DNA of 64,000 bases from Nannocystis pusilla. GTDB lineage: Bacteria > Myxococcota_A > Polyangia > Nannocystales > Nannocystaceae. The notes beneath the pieces are model-generated. The model did no database searches and had not been told where the DNA came from. It saw nothing but the letters and a program-made list of their open reading frames with translations. Positions 37,876-45,997 of the stretch are shown piece by piece. Each line of letters begins with the position of its first letter. Position 1 is the stretch's first letter. Both the position numbers and the translations under genes were made by a program. The DNA lies in contig NZ_JAPNKE010000002.1 in NCBI RefSeq assembly GCF_026626665.1, positions 7,355,168 through 7,419,167 of the forward strand, read 5' to 3'.

Positions 37876-39469
37876 CTACCACAACCCGGCCGCGCGCAGC
37901 TGCTGCAGGGCCCGCTGCAGCACCTCCTCGGGCGGCCCGGCGCCGTCGATCTCCGCGGCGATCGCCGCGTGCTCGGGGCGCAGCGGCTGCCACGCGGCCC
38001 GCGCCTGCAGGTACACCGACACGTCGGCGTCCGAGACGTCGCCTGTCCTGCGGGACAGGCGCTCGCGGATCGTCGGATCGTCGGCGGTGACCACGAGGAT
38101 CTGCGCCGGCACGCCGAGGTCGGCGGCCAGCTCGACGAACGGCGCGCGCTGCGAGTCCTGCTTGAAGTTGGCGTCGACGACCACGCGCTCGCCCTCGGAC
38201 AGGCGGGCCTCGGTCAGCTCGCGGCAGACCGCGTAGGTGCGCTCGTTCCAGGCCGGCGTGTACACCGACGGGTCGGCCGGGGCCTCGCTGGGCAGGTTGG
38301 CGAGCTGCTTGCGGACCGCGTCGGAGCGGACCCACGAGAAGCCCTCGCCGGCCAGGGCGCGGGCCAGCGTCGACTTGCCGGTCCCGGGCAGGCCCATCAC
38401 CAGCAGCAGGCACGGGGCCAGCGCGGGCGCTTGCAGCTCGCGCAGCGCCAGCAGCAGGTAGCGACGCGCGCGCGCCTGGGCCGCGCGCGCCTCGGCCTCG
38501 GGCACCTCCGGCTCGCGCGCCTTGAACGCCTCGACCTTGGCCCGCACCGTCGCGCGGTAGGCGACGTACAGCGGCAGCAGCGCGCGGCCCTCGCTCGCCT
38601 CGTCGTCGGGCGTGACCGCGAAGTAGCCCTCGACCAGCGCGTCGGCCAGGTCGCGCCGGCCGGCCTCGCGCAGGTCCATCACCAGGAACGCCAGGTCGGC
38701 CACCGGGTCGGCGCAGCGGAACTGCTCGCCGAACTCGATGCAGTCGATCACCACCAGGTCGTCCGGCCCCTCGCGCTCGGGGAACCAGTACACGTGCTCG
38801 AGCCGCAGGTCGCCGTGGGTGTCGCGCGGCACGTGCCGGCGCGCGCGCCGTCGATCGCCGCGTGCCCGCGCGCCAGCGCCTCCTCGGTGGCCCGCTCGAC
38901 GCGCGTCAGCAGCTGCTCCGTCACCACCCCGAGCCCGGCCAGCTGCACGAAGTTCTGGCGGCAGTTGCCGGCCACCGCCGCGAACGTCGCCCACGCCGAC
39001 ACCGCCGGCCCGCGCCGCGCCCTGGCGTGGAAGCCGGCGATCGTCGCGCCGAGCCGCTGCATCAGGGCCGCGTCGGCCTCGCCGGCGGCCACGCGCGCGC
39101 CGAGCCGCGCCGCGTCCGGCAGCCGCCGCATGTGGACCACCCAGTCGATCACCTCGAGGTCGCCGCCCTCGTCGAGCTCGCGGCCGACCCGCACCTGCTC
39201 GTCGACCTGTACCACGGGCAATGTCCCAAAGTACACGTCGGGCGCCAGCCGGCGGTTGAGCTCCACCTCGAGCTGACAGAAGTGGCGGCGGCGCGACAGC
39301 GTCGAGTAGTCGAGGAACTCGAGGTCGACCGGCTTCTTCAGCTTGTAGACGTCGTCCTCGACCAGGAACACCACCGAGACGTGGGTCTGGACCACCTCGA
39401 CCCGGACCCCCTCGGCGCGCCCGAAGCGCGGGGGTCCGAGAGGGCGGCGATCAGCGCGGTGAGCTCCAT
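37876..39469 (-). CDS. Fused aminoglycoside-phosphotransferase-like / P-loop AAA_33 kinase (two frame breaks)
   Basis: About 530 residues, the usual size of the bifunctional 'aminoglycoside phosphotransferase family protein/ATP-binding protein'. The N-terminal half carries VVFLVEDDVYKLKKPVD and, after a frame break near 38845, HGDLRLEHVYWF and IDCIEF, the Brenner-type HGDL catalytic loop and metal-binding Asp. The C-terminal half has Walker A GLPGTGKSTLA and VVVDANFKQD, then RRTGDVSDADV, typical of AAA_33 small-molecule kinases. ATG 39469 (MELTALIAAL) is joined by restoring one C near 39433. Substrate unknown. Stands alone between lipoprotein and lipase genes. Confidence 0.82.
38042..38059. 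repeat. 14-nt repeat unit inside the kinase gene
   Basis: CCTGTCCTGCGGGACAGG is an 18-base inverted repeat with six- to seven-base arms. It encodes LSRRTG, a normal family segment, so it may be a chance or converted copy. Confidence 0.45.
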
Positions 39470-39606
39470 GGCGTGTTCGAAGGCTGCCACGGCCGGGCCC
39501 CGCCCGTCCATGCGCGAGTGTCACGATCGCGCCACGGTCGCGATCGCGTATCACCCGATGCCGGCGGCCTCCCGCGCGCGGCGCCTGCGCCCCCGACGCC
39601 GCGACG

Positions 39607-41088
39607 TCACGGCAACAGGCGCAGCGCCTCGATCCGCCGCGCCACCCGTTGATTGACGTCGGGCACGAAGCAGGTCGAGTGCTCGTGCGCCCCGACGTCC
39701 TCGGCGAGCGCGAGCCGCGGCGGCCCGGCCCCGGCCCACTGTCCGCTCACGCCGGCGTCGAGGCCCTGGGCGCTGACGATCGGCACCGTGCCGTCGCCGC
39801 CGCCGGCCACCGGCACCGCGCGGCGCCCGGTCGGCAGGTCCCAGCGGTACGCGGTCTCGGTCGGCATCCCCGCGGCGTACAGCATGAAGGTGCGCGGGTG
39901 CGCGTAGCCGGCCAGCATGCGGTGCAGCGCCTGCGCGCACCCGACCCCCGACCGCAGCGTCGCGCGGTAGGCGTCCCAGCGCCCGAGCGCCCGCGCGGCG
40001 CGGGCCCGGTCGGCGCGCAGCCGCATCTCGTGGAACTCGGGGAAGCGGCCGTTCCACTCGTCGTCGAGCTCGACGAGGCGCGCCTCCGCGGCCCGCGTCA
40101 ACGCGTCGGGCGCGTCGCCGAAGCCCTCGCCCAGCAGCGTCTGCAGGTCGGCCACCGGCAGCTCGGGCACCACGCTGCGCGGCGAGCCGTCGAGGTACTG
40201 GCCGTAGATGCCGGCCGCGGGCACCACCTGTCCCGAAGGACCGGTGAGCCAGCCCTCGTAGACCTGGTTCGGCATCAGCTGCAGCGGCCCCTCGGTGCCG
40301 CTCATGATCATCGTGTAACCCCACCAGGTCCCGCCGAGGATGCCGGCGAAGATCTTGCCCTCGAGCCCGGTCGCCTTCTCGTTGCCGAGGCCCTCGACGA
40401 ACCGGCGGTAGGCCACCACCGCGCCGTTGCACGGCTGGACCACGTGGACCACGCCCTTGACCAGGTTCGCGACCCCGCACCCGGCCGGCGCGCAGGCGTA
40501 GCGGGCCACCAGGCCGCCCATGCTGTGCGTCACCAGCAAGACCTTGTCGACGCCGTGCTTGTCGAGGACGTGGCGGATCCGCCGGGCCAGCAGGGTCGCG
40601 CCGTTGGAGACCGTGCGCCGCCAGTCGTAGCCGAACGCGTACACCGGGTGCTCGCCCGGGGCGTAGGCCCCGCTGTTGAACGCGACCTCGAGCGCCTTGA
40701 GGATCGCGTAGTAATAGCCCTGCGACACCCCGCCCCAGCCGCGCTGGCGGCCGTAGAAGCCGGGGTCGCCGTTCGGGTCGACGGCGCGCCAGATCTTCTC
40801 GAGGTCCTTGTCCCACGCGATCGGGTCGCTGAGGATCTCCGCCATCCCGGTGTGGACGCTGAGCAGCTCGGCGGCCCGCTCGGCCGAGCGCATCGACCAG
40901 CCGATCAAGTTCTTCTTGCTGTCGGGGTCCCACAGCTCGTTGTGCGCCGTGAGCCGCATGCGCGAGCCCATCACCCCCGGCACGAACACGATCGGCAGCG
41001 GCTTGCCGGAGCGCAGCGTGTTCTCCTTGCCCTGCTCGAAGATCCGCGCGGCCTCGATCTCGCGCACCGTCAGCTGGTCCTCCGCCAT
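39607..41088 (-). CDS. Alpha/beta-hydrolase lipase of the LCAT/acyltransferase type, possible T6SS effector
   Basis: 493 residues without signal peptide. PIVFVPGVMGSRM near the start is the oxyanion-region motif of lecithin:cholesterol acyltransferase-like lipases; VTHSMGGLVARY holds the nucleophilic Ser elbow; GGGDGTVPI supplies the acidic region and GAHEHSTCF the likely catalytic His. The protein could hydrolyse phospholipids. The lack of a signal and the position in a run with a small adaptor-like gene, a LysM gene and vgrG suggest a type VI secretion lipase effector, by analogy with Tle proteins; this is inference from context. It is eleven bases from the upstream gene, so probably cotranscribed with it. 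Confidence 0.83.
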   Translation of the reverse strand: MAEDQLTVREIEAARIFEQGKENTLRSGKPLPIVFVPGVMGSRMRLTAHNELWDPDSKKNLIGWSMRSAERAAELLSVHTGMAEILSDPIAWDKDLEKIWRAVDPNGDPGFYGRQRGWGGVSQGYYYAILKALEVAFNSGAYAPGEHPVYAFGYDWRRTVSNGATLLARRIRHVLDKHGVDKVLLVTHSMGGLVARYACAPAGCGVANLVKGVVHVVQPCNGAVVAYRRFVEGLGNEKATGLEGKIFAGILGGTWWGYTMIMSGTEGPLQLMPNQVYEGWLTGPSGQVVPAAGIYGQYLDGSPRSVVPELPVADLQTLLGEGFGDAPDALTRAAEARLVELDDEWNGRFPEFHEMRLRADRARAARALGRWDAYRATLRSGVGCAQALHRMLAGYAHPRTFMLYAAGMPTETAYRWDLPTGRRAVPVAGGGDGTVPIVSAQGLDAGVSGQWAGAGPPRLALAEDVGAHEHSTCFVPDVNQRVARRIEALRLLP

Positions 41089-41098
41089 CCTCCCCTCC

Positions 41099-41926
41099 TC
41101 AGTGCCGCGCCACGCTGGCGACCATCGCCGAAAAGCCCGCGCCGCCGATCGTTTCGACCTCGCGCTCGACCACCACGAGCCGCAGCGACAGCCCCGGCGC
41201 CGCCGCCACCCGCGCGAACGTCGAGCCCAGCACCGTCCCGTACGGGTCGCAGCGGTCGAGCCGCCACTGGCCCCACGCCGCCTCCGCGCCGGCCAGCGCG
41301 GTGGTCCCGGCGCCGAGCGGGTGGACCACCAGCAGCTCGCCCGGGGCCGGCTCGCCCCACGCCTCGAACTCTGTCTCTCCGGGCATGTCCGAAGTGCCCT
41401 GGTCCAAGATACATGTCACCCGCTCGTCGGCGGTCGCGAACCGGTACACCCGCGGCGGCCGCAGCCAGGTCGGCAGGGCCAGCGGCACCCCGTGGGCCCG
41501 CCGCTCGGCCCAGCCCGGCGGCAGCGAGCCGCCGCCGACCGCCGCGACGAGCGCGAGGAACACGGTGTCGGCCCACTCGCGCGCGCTCTCGAAGCGCAGC
41601 GTCCACATCCGCCCGCGATCGTCGCGCAGCGCCGCCACCCACACGCCGCCGGCGATCTCCGGGTCGGTGATCGCCAGGGTGTGGGCCGGCCCGAGCCCGG
41701 TCATGACCTGTCCTTCGGGCCATCCCGGGTCGCCGCCCAGCGCCCGCGCGGCGCTCTTGCGGTTGGCCGCGATCAGGTCGGCCGGGCGCACGTCGGCCGG
41801 CAGTTCCTCGACCTCGATCGTCAAACGATCGGCCTCGCCGCCGCCGGCCTCCTCGAACACGTAGCCGGTGCGGTCGGCCAGGTCGTCGGGGACCTCCACT
41901 GCATACGGGTCACACAGGCGCAGCAC
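41099..41926 (-). CDS. Hypothetical protein, possible effector adaptor (DUF1795/EagR-like N-terminal part)
   Basis: 275 residues, no signal peptide. The first ~130 residues (YAVEVPDDLADRTGYVF, RLTIEVEELP, MWTLRFESAREWADTVFLALVAAV) weakly resemble DcrB/EagR proteins, which load T6SS effectors; the second half (VYRFATADERVTCILDQG, LLVVHPLGAG) looks like another beta-rich domain of the same type. It sits between the LysM gene and the lipase gene, ten bases from each, so it may be the lipase's chaperone or immunity protein. The family assignment is tentative. Two 14-nt repeat arrays lie in its coding sequence; the 41370-41425 array encodes part of the link between the two halves. Confidence 0.7.
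   Translation of the reverse strand: MLRLCDPYAVEVPDDLADRTGYVFEEAGGGEADRLTIEVEELPADVRPADLIAANRKSAARALGGDPGWPEGQVMTGLGPAHTLAITDPEIAGGVWVAALRDDRGRMWTLRFESAREWADTVFLALVAAVGGGSLPPGWAERRAHGVPLALPTWLRPPRVYRFATADERVTCILDQGTSDMPGETEFEAWGEPAPGELLVVHPLGAGTTALAGAEAAWGQWRLDRCDPYGTVLGSTFARVAAAPGLSLRLVVVEREVETIGGAGFSAMVASVARH
41370..41425. repeat. 14-nt repeat array, 4 units, inside the adaptor-like gene
   Basis: TCTG 41370, CATG 41384, CCTG 41398 and CATG 41412 follow at exact 14-nt steps. The first three units add 42 nt, a multiple of three, and the reading frame is unbroken (VTCILDQGTSDMPGETE). Confidence 0.72.
41707..41734. repeat. 14-nt repeat, 2 units, inside the adaptor-like gene
   Basis: CCTG 41707 and CATC 41721 are 14 nt apart; TGTCCTTCGGGCCA has mostly pairing arms. 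Encodes GWPEGQVM in frame. Confidence 0.5.
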
Positions 41927-41935
41927 GCGTCCTCC

Positions 41936-42571
41936 TCACATCCCGTAGAGCTCGCGCAGCTTGGCCTGCGTGGCCGCGTCGAGCTCGCCGGTCGCCGGCA
42001 GGCCCTCGCGCAGCTGCAGCCCCCACAGCGCCAGCGCGGTCGCGTCGTCGAGCTCGCCGCTGACGCGCCCGTGGTAAAAGCCGAGCTGGCCGAGCCGCGC
42101 CTGCGCCCCCGAGACCTCGCCCACCGGGTCGAGGTGCCCGAGGCGCAGCCGGTACATCCGCTTGCGCTCGGGGAACTCGACCACCGCCTCGGTCGCGTCG
42201 CTGCCGATCGCCTCGACCAGCCGACCGTCGCCGTCGGTCTTGCCCTCGCGGACAGGTTCTTCCATACCTGTCACAAAGAACCTGTACGAAGCGCCAGCCA
42301 CCGGTTCGTCGCCCTCGACGAAGCGCAGCCGCACCTCCGCGGCCGCAGGCGCCAGCTTGAACTTGTGCGAGGCGCCGGTCGCCCGCGCCTCCCACCGGGC
42401 CGCCGGCTCCGGCACGAACAGCGCGTCGCCCGGCAGCAACGCGCTCGGGTCGCGGGCCCGCTCGCGCAGCGCCGCGTTGTTCGGGTGGTCCCAGACCTCC
42501 CGCCAGTCGACGCCCAGGCGCGCCGCGATGCTGCCGACGCACTCCCCCTGCGCCACCCGGTGACTCGCCAT
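41936..42571 (-). CDS. LysM and peptidoglycan-binding domain protein, vgrG-linked
   Basis: 211 residues. The N-terminus is a LysM-type domain (HRVAQGECVGSIAARLG, WDHPNN, LLPGDALFVP). A middle beta-rich part (VRLRFVEGDEPVAGASYRF, DGDGRLVEAI) is common in T6SS-linked proteins. The C-terminus is a peptidoglycan_binding_1 domain (QARLGQLGFYHGRVSGELDDAT, LRELYGM). No signal peptide, so it is probably cytoplasmic or delivered by the VgrG machinery rather than by Sec. It is ten bases from the adaptor-like gene and in the same direction, with the lipase next. A three-unit 14-nt array (42253-42294) lies inside, encoding the YRFFVTGMEEPV loop in frame. Confidence 0.83.
   Translation of the reverse strand: MASHRVAQGECVGSIAARLGVDWREVWDHPNNAALRERARDPSALLPGDALFVPEPAARWEARATGASHKFKLAPAAAEVRLRFVEGDEPVAGASYRFFVTGMEEPVREGKTDGDGRLVEAIGSDATEAVVEFPERKRMYRLRLGHLDPVGEVSGAQARLGQLGFYHGRVSGELDDATALALWGLQLREGLPATGELDAATQAKLRELYGM
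42253..42294. repeat. 14-nt repeat array, 3 units, inside the LysM gene
   Basis: CAGG 42253, CCTG 42267, CCTG 42281 and CAGC 42295 follow at 14-nt steps. Total 42 nt, leaving the frame intact. Confidence 0.68.
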
Positions 42572-43008
42572 CGCCCCGCCACGGTATCCGCCCGGACCCG
42601 TCGGCGACAAGCCGGACCGCCGCCCGCGCGCCCGTGCACCTGGGCCCGCCCGCGCGAGCGCCTCCGCGCCCGGCGAAACCGCGCGATCCGCCGCCGAATC
42701 GGGAAATGTCTCCAAGGACATGTCCTTTGAGACATCTAACGAGACCACCGCCCCTCGGCCGACGGCTCCGCGGAGATCCTCATCTCCTCGCGTCGCCTGC
42801 AGCCAGCGGCCCGTGAAGACCTCCGCCGCCGCGACATAACGCGCTTCGCCCCCGCGGGCGGGCTCGCCACGGGCGATCGTCACGGGCCGCGCCCGCGGGC
42901 GTAACGCGCCCGCCTGCTCACAATCATCACTCGCGGCGCTCGTGCTCACATTCGCCGCTCGCCGGCCCGCTCGCCGTATCCGCGCTCGCCGTCCCCCGCT
43001 GCCCACAA
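42572..43008. other. Spacer between LysM gene and vgrG-linked gene
   Basis: 437 bp without a convincing gene. It contains the 42705-42746 repeat array and GC-rich short repeats of 'gctcgcc' and 'cgcccgcgggcg' type around 42840-42910. It should carry the promoter of the LysM-adaptor-lipase run, but no clear promoter sequence was recognised. Confidence 0.5.
42705..42746. repeat. 14-nt palindromic repeat array, 3 units
   Basis: AATG 42705, CATG 42719 and CATC 42733 at 14-nt steps; TGTCTCCAAGGACA and TGTCCTTTGAGACA are near-palindromic. Lies upstream of the LysM gene. Confidence 0.8.
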
Positions 43009-43548
43009 TCACTCGGCCGCGGACCACATGTTCGCGCCGCGCCGCGGGAAGGTGATCTTGCACGTCCCCGCGGGCAGGCCGCGCACGACCGCCTTGCCGT
43101 CGACGCCGAGCGAGCCGCGCAATTGTCTCCCGTCGGGCAGCTCGATCACGTAGGGCTCCCACGCCACCGCCGCGCCGTTCGCGTCGACCAGCTCGAGCCC
43201 GATCCAGTCGGTCTCGACCAGCTGCGTGTCGGCCTCTTCGGGCGTCCGTTCGGCGGCGCCGCGGCCCGCCTGACCGGACTCGCGCGCCGTCGCCTCGCGT
43301 TCGTGAGCCAGCTGCCCGCGCGTCAGCAGATCGACCAGCACGCGCCGCAGCCCGGCGCGCTCCAGCCGCGAAGCGTCGATCGCCGCGGTCGCGTACAGCA
43401 GCCCGCGCAACGCCGCGGCTGTGTCCGGTGTGAAGGCCAGCGCGTCGACCGTGCGCTCCGCGAGCTCGCGCGACACACCCACGCCGCGCCCGGCCGAGAA
43501 CCACCACTGCTCGCCGAAGCGCCCTGCGATCGCCACCCGTCGCGCCAC
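43009..43548 (-). CDS. Uncharacterised vgrG-linked protein with transthyretin-like C-terminus
   Basis: 179 residues from GTG 43548 (an upstream start is not excluded). The N-terminal half is helical (ERTVDALAFTPDTAAALRGLLYATAAID). The C-terminal half, IGLELVDANGAAVAWEPYVIELPDGRQLRGSLGVDGKAVVRGL-type with PAGTCKITFP, matches the small Ig/transthyretin-like module common in T6SS accessory proteins of myxobacteria and proteobacteria. It is divergent from vgrG, 120 bases apart. Likely an accessory or immunity-type partner of the VgrG locus; function not known. Confidence 0.72.
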   Translation of the reverse strand: MARRVAIAGRFGEQWWFSAGRGVGVSRELAERTVDALAFTPDTAAALRGLLYATAAIDASRLERAGLRRVLVDLLTRGQLAHEREATARESGQAGRGAAERTPEEADTQLVETDWIGLELVDANGAAVAWEPYVIELPDGRQLRGSLGVDGKAVVRGLPAGTCKITFPRRGANMWSAAE

Positions 43549-43668
43549 GCTCGCGAATCTACACCAGCCGCGTCGTGCCCGCCGCGATCGAGACCGCGCC
43601 GCGCTCTCGCGCGCCTCACTTCGGCTCGCCGGCCGCTCGCCCGCGTGCAACACTGCAGCCGCGCCGCG

Positions 43669-45912
43669 ATGAACGACCACGCCTCGGACGACCGCAGCGG
43701 CCTGCTCGCTGCAACGCGCTACAGCTTCACGTGCAAGGGCACCCAGGGGGTCGTCTGGCACGTCCGCCGCTTCGACCTCGTCGAGTCGCTGTCCGAGCCG
43801 TACCGCCTGCGCCTCGAGATCCTCACCGACGATGTGTCCGTCGATCCGAGCCAGCTGCTCGGGGCCGAGTGCGACTTCTTCATCGAGCGCGACGTCGCGG
43901 CGCGGGCCGTCTACGGCGTCGTCGCCCGCATGCAGGAGCTCGGCGTCGTCACCGACCGCCTCGTCCTCGCCGTCGACATCGTGCCCGCGCTCGCGCTGCT
44001 CGGCCAGGTCGTCAACACCCGCTTCTTCCAGGAGCAGAGCGTCCCCGACATCCTCCGCCAGGTGCTCGAGCCCGGCCTCGAGCTCGAGGGTCGGCGCCTG
44101 CGCCTCGACCTCGACGCCGCCGCCTACGAGCCGCGCGAGTACTGCGTCCAGTTCCGCGAGACCGACCTCGAGTTCGCCGCGCGCCTCATGCAGGAGGAGG
44201 GCATCCTCTACTACTTCGAGCACCCGGTGAACGGCGGGCCCGAGGTCCTCGTGCTGGCCGGCGAGAGCGACCGCTGCAAGCCGCTGCCGCTCGAGGGCGG
44301 CCGCGACAAGATCGACTACCTCGCGCGCCAGACCGGCACCGCCCTGCGCCAGGCCGTCGACAGCCTCACCCCGACCTGGTCGCTGCGCACCACCTCGATC
44401 GCCCAGCGCGACTTCGACTGGCTGCACCCCAGCGATTCGCCGTACCAGCGCGAGCGGCGGTCGAAGGACCTCCGCGGCCGCGACCGCGAGGTGTTCGACC
44501 ACGACGATGCGGCTCCACCGCGACGACGGCGTCAAGCGGGCCAAGCGCAAGCTCGAGCAGCAGACCGCCCAGACCCGCGTGTACTGGGGACAGGTGACGT
44601 CACCGAGCTGACGCCCGGCTACACCTTCCCGCTGGTCGGCCACCCGCAGGCGCAGCTCGACCGCGAGTACCTGCTCGTGCGCGTGCGCCACCGCGGCGCC
44701 GCGCCCGAAGAGGACATGTACGCGAGCACGCGCGGCGAGACCCGCTACGACAACGAGTTCGAGGCGATCCCCGCCGACGTGCCGTGGCGGCCGGAGCCGA
44801 CGCTGACGCGGCCGCGGGCGCACGGTCCGCAGACCGCGATCGTCGTCGGCCCGGCCGGCGAAGAGGTCCACACCGACGAGCACGGGCGGATCAAGGTCCA
44901 CTTCCACTGGGACCGGATCTCCCCGTTCGACGACACGGCTTCGTGCTGGATCCGCGTCGCCCAGAAGTGGGCCGGCCCGTCCTGGGGCTCGGTCTTCATC
45001 CCGCGCGTCGGCATGGAGGTCCTGGTCGAATTCCTCGACGGCGACCCCGACCGCCCGGTCGTCACCGGTTGCGTCTACAACGGTCAGAACCGGCCGCCCT
45101 ACGACCTGCCGCTCGAGAAGACCAAGAGCACGATCAAGTCCGACTCCAGCCCGGGCGGCGGAGGTTCGAACGAGATCCGCTTCGAGGACGCGGCCGGGGC
45201 CGAGGAGATCTTCATCCACGGCCAGCAGGACATGAACACCGACGTCATCCGCGACACCACGCGCAAGAGCGGGCGCGACGACTCGAGCAACGTCGGCCGC
45301 CACCAGAAGGACGACGTCGGCGTCGACCGCACCGCCAGCGTCGGCAACAACGAGACCATGACCGTCGGGGTCGACCAGTCGCTCACCGTCGGCAACAACC
45401 AGACGATCTCGGTCGGCACCAATCAGACCCTCACCGTCGGGTCGATGCAGAACGAGTTTGTCGGCGCCAACCAGACGATCTCGGTCGGCGCCAATCAATC
45501 GTCGACCATCGGCGCCAATCAATCGACCACCGTCGGCGGCAGCATGACCCTCAGCGTGTCCGGGGCCATGAGCGTCACCGGCGGCGGCAGCAGCACCACC
45601 ACCGTCGGCGGCAGCACCACCACCGTGGGTGCGAGCAGCACCACCAACATCGGCGGCAGCAGCACCACCAACGTCGGCGGCGCGACCACCATGACCTTCT
45701 CCGCCTCGCACGACCTCAACGTCGGCGCCGCGCGGACCACCAACATCGGCGGCGGCGACACGCTCAACGTCGCCGGCGCCCTGTCGATCACCGCCGCCTC
45801 GATCACCCTGTCCGCCGGCGGCTCGACCGTCGAGATCGGACCTGGTGGTATCACGATCTCCGCCGGGGCGATCGTCTCGATCACCGGCGCCACGGTCAAC
45901 GTCAACACCTGA
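43669..45912 (+). CDS. vgrG: Type VI secretion VgrG spike protein with extended beta-helix (two compensating frame breaks)
   Basis: About 747 residues from ATG 43669. The gp27-like part carries VRRFDLVESLSEPYRLRLEI, VYGVVARMQELG and YCVQFRETDLEFAARLMQEEGILYYFEH. The gp5-like part has AIVVGPAGEEVHTDEHGRIKV-type sequence and FHWDRISPFDDTASCWIRVAQKWAG, then GMEVLVEFLDGDPDRPVVTG, the VgrG hallmark. From about 45300 a long beta-helix of T(V/I)(G)xNQ(T/S) repeats runs to the C-terminus (VNVNT), with no effector domain. Between about 44500 and 44590 the frame shifts and returns, so one or two bases are missing on each side; corrected, this reads MRLHRDDGVKRAKRKLEQ and WGTGDVTELTPG. It forms the puncturing tip of a T6SS-type device. 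Confidence 0.93.
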   Translation: MNDHASDDRSGLLAATRYSFTCKGTQGVVWHVRRFDLVESLSEPYRLRLEILTDDVSVDPSQLLGAECDFFIERDVAARAVYGVVARMQELGVVTDRLVLAVDIVPALALLGQVVNTRFFQEQSVPDILRQVLEPGLELEGRRLRLDLDAAAYEPREYCVQFRETDLEFAARLMQEEGILYYFEHPVNGGPEVLVLAGESDRCKPLPLEGGRDKIDYLARQTGTALRQAVDSLTPTWSLRTTSIAQRDFDWLHPSDSPYQRERRSKDLRGRDREVFDHDDAAPPRRRRQAGQAQARAADRPDPRVLGTGDVTELTPGYTFPLVGHPQAQLDREYLLVRVRHRGAAPEEDMYASTRGETRYDNEFEAIPADVPWRPEPTLTRPRAHGPQTAIVVGPAGEEVHTDEHGRIKVHFHWDRISPFDDTASCWIRVAQKWAGPSWGSVFIPRVGMEVLVEFLDGDPDRPVVTGCVYNGQNRPPYDLPLEKTKSTIKSDSSPGGGGSNEIRFEDAAGAEEIFIHGQQDMNTDVIRDTTRKSGRDDSSNVGRHQKDDVGVDRTASVGNNETMTVGVDQSLTVGNNQTISVGTNQTLTVGSMQNEFVGANQTISVGANQSSTIGANQSTTVGGSMTLSVSGAMSVTGGGSSTTTVGGSTTTVGASSTTNIGGSSTTNVGGATTMTFSASHDLNVGAARTTNIGGGDTLNVAGALSITAASITLSAGGSTVEIGPGGITISAGAIVSITGATVNVNT

Positions 45913-45997
45913 CGCGGCCCGGTTTGCGCGGCCGCAGGTCGGCGCGTATCGTTGCCGCATGTCATTTTAAAGGGCGAGGCGCTATTTTTTCATAGGT

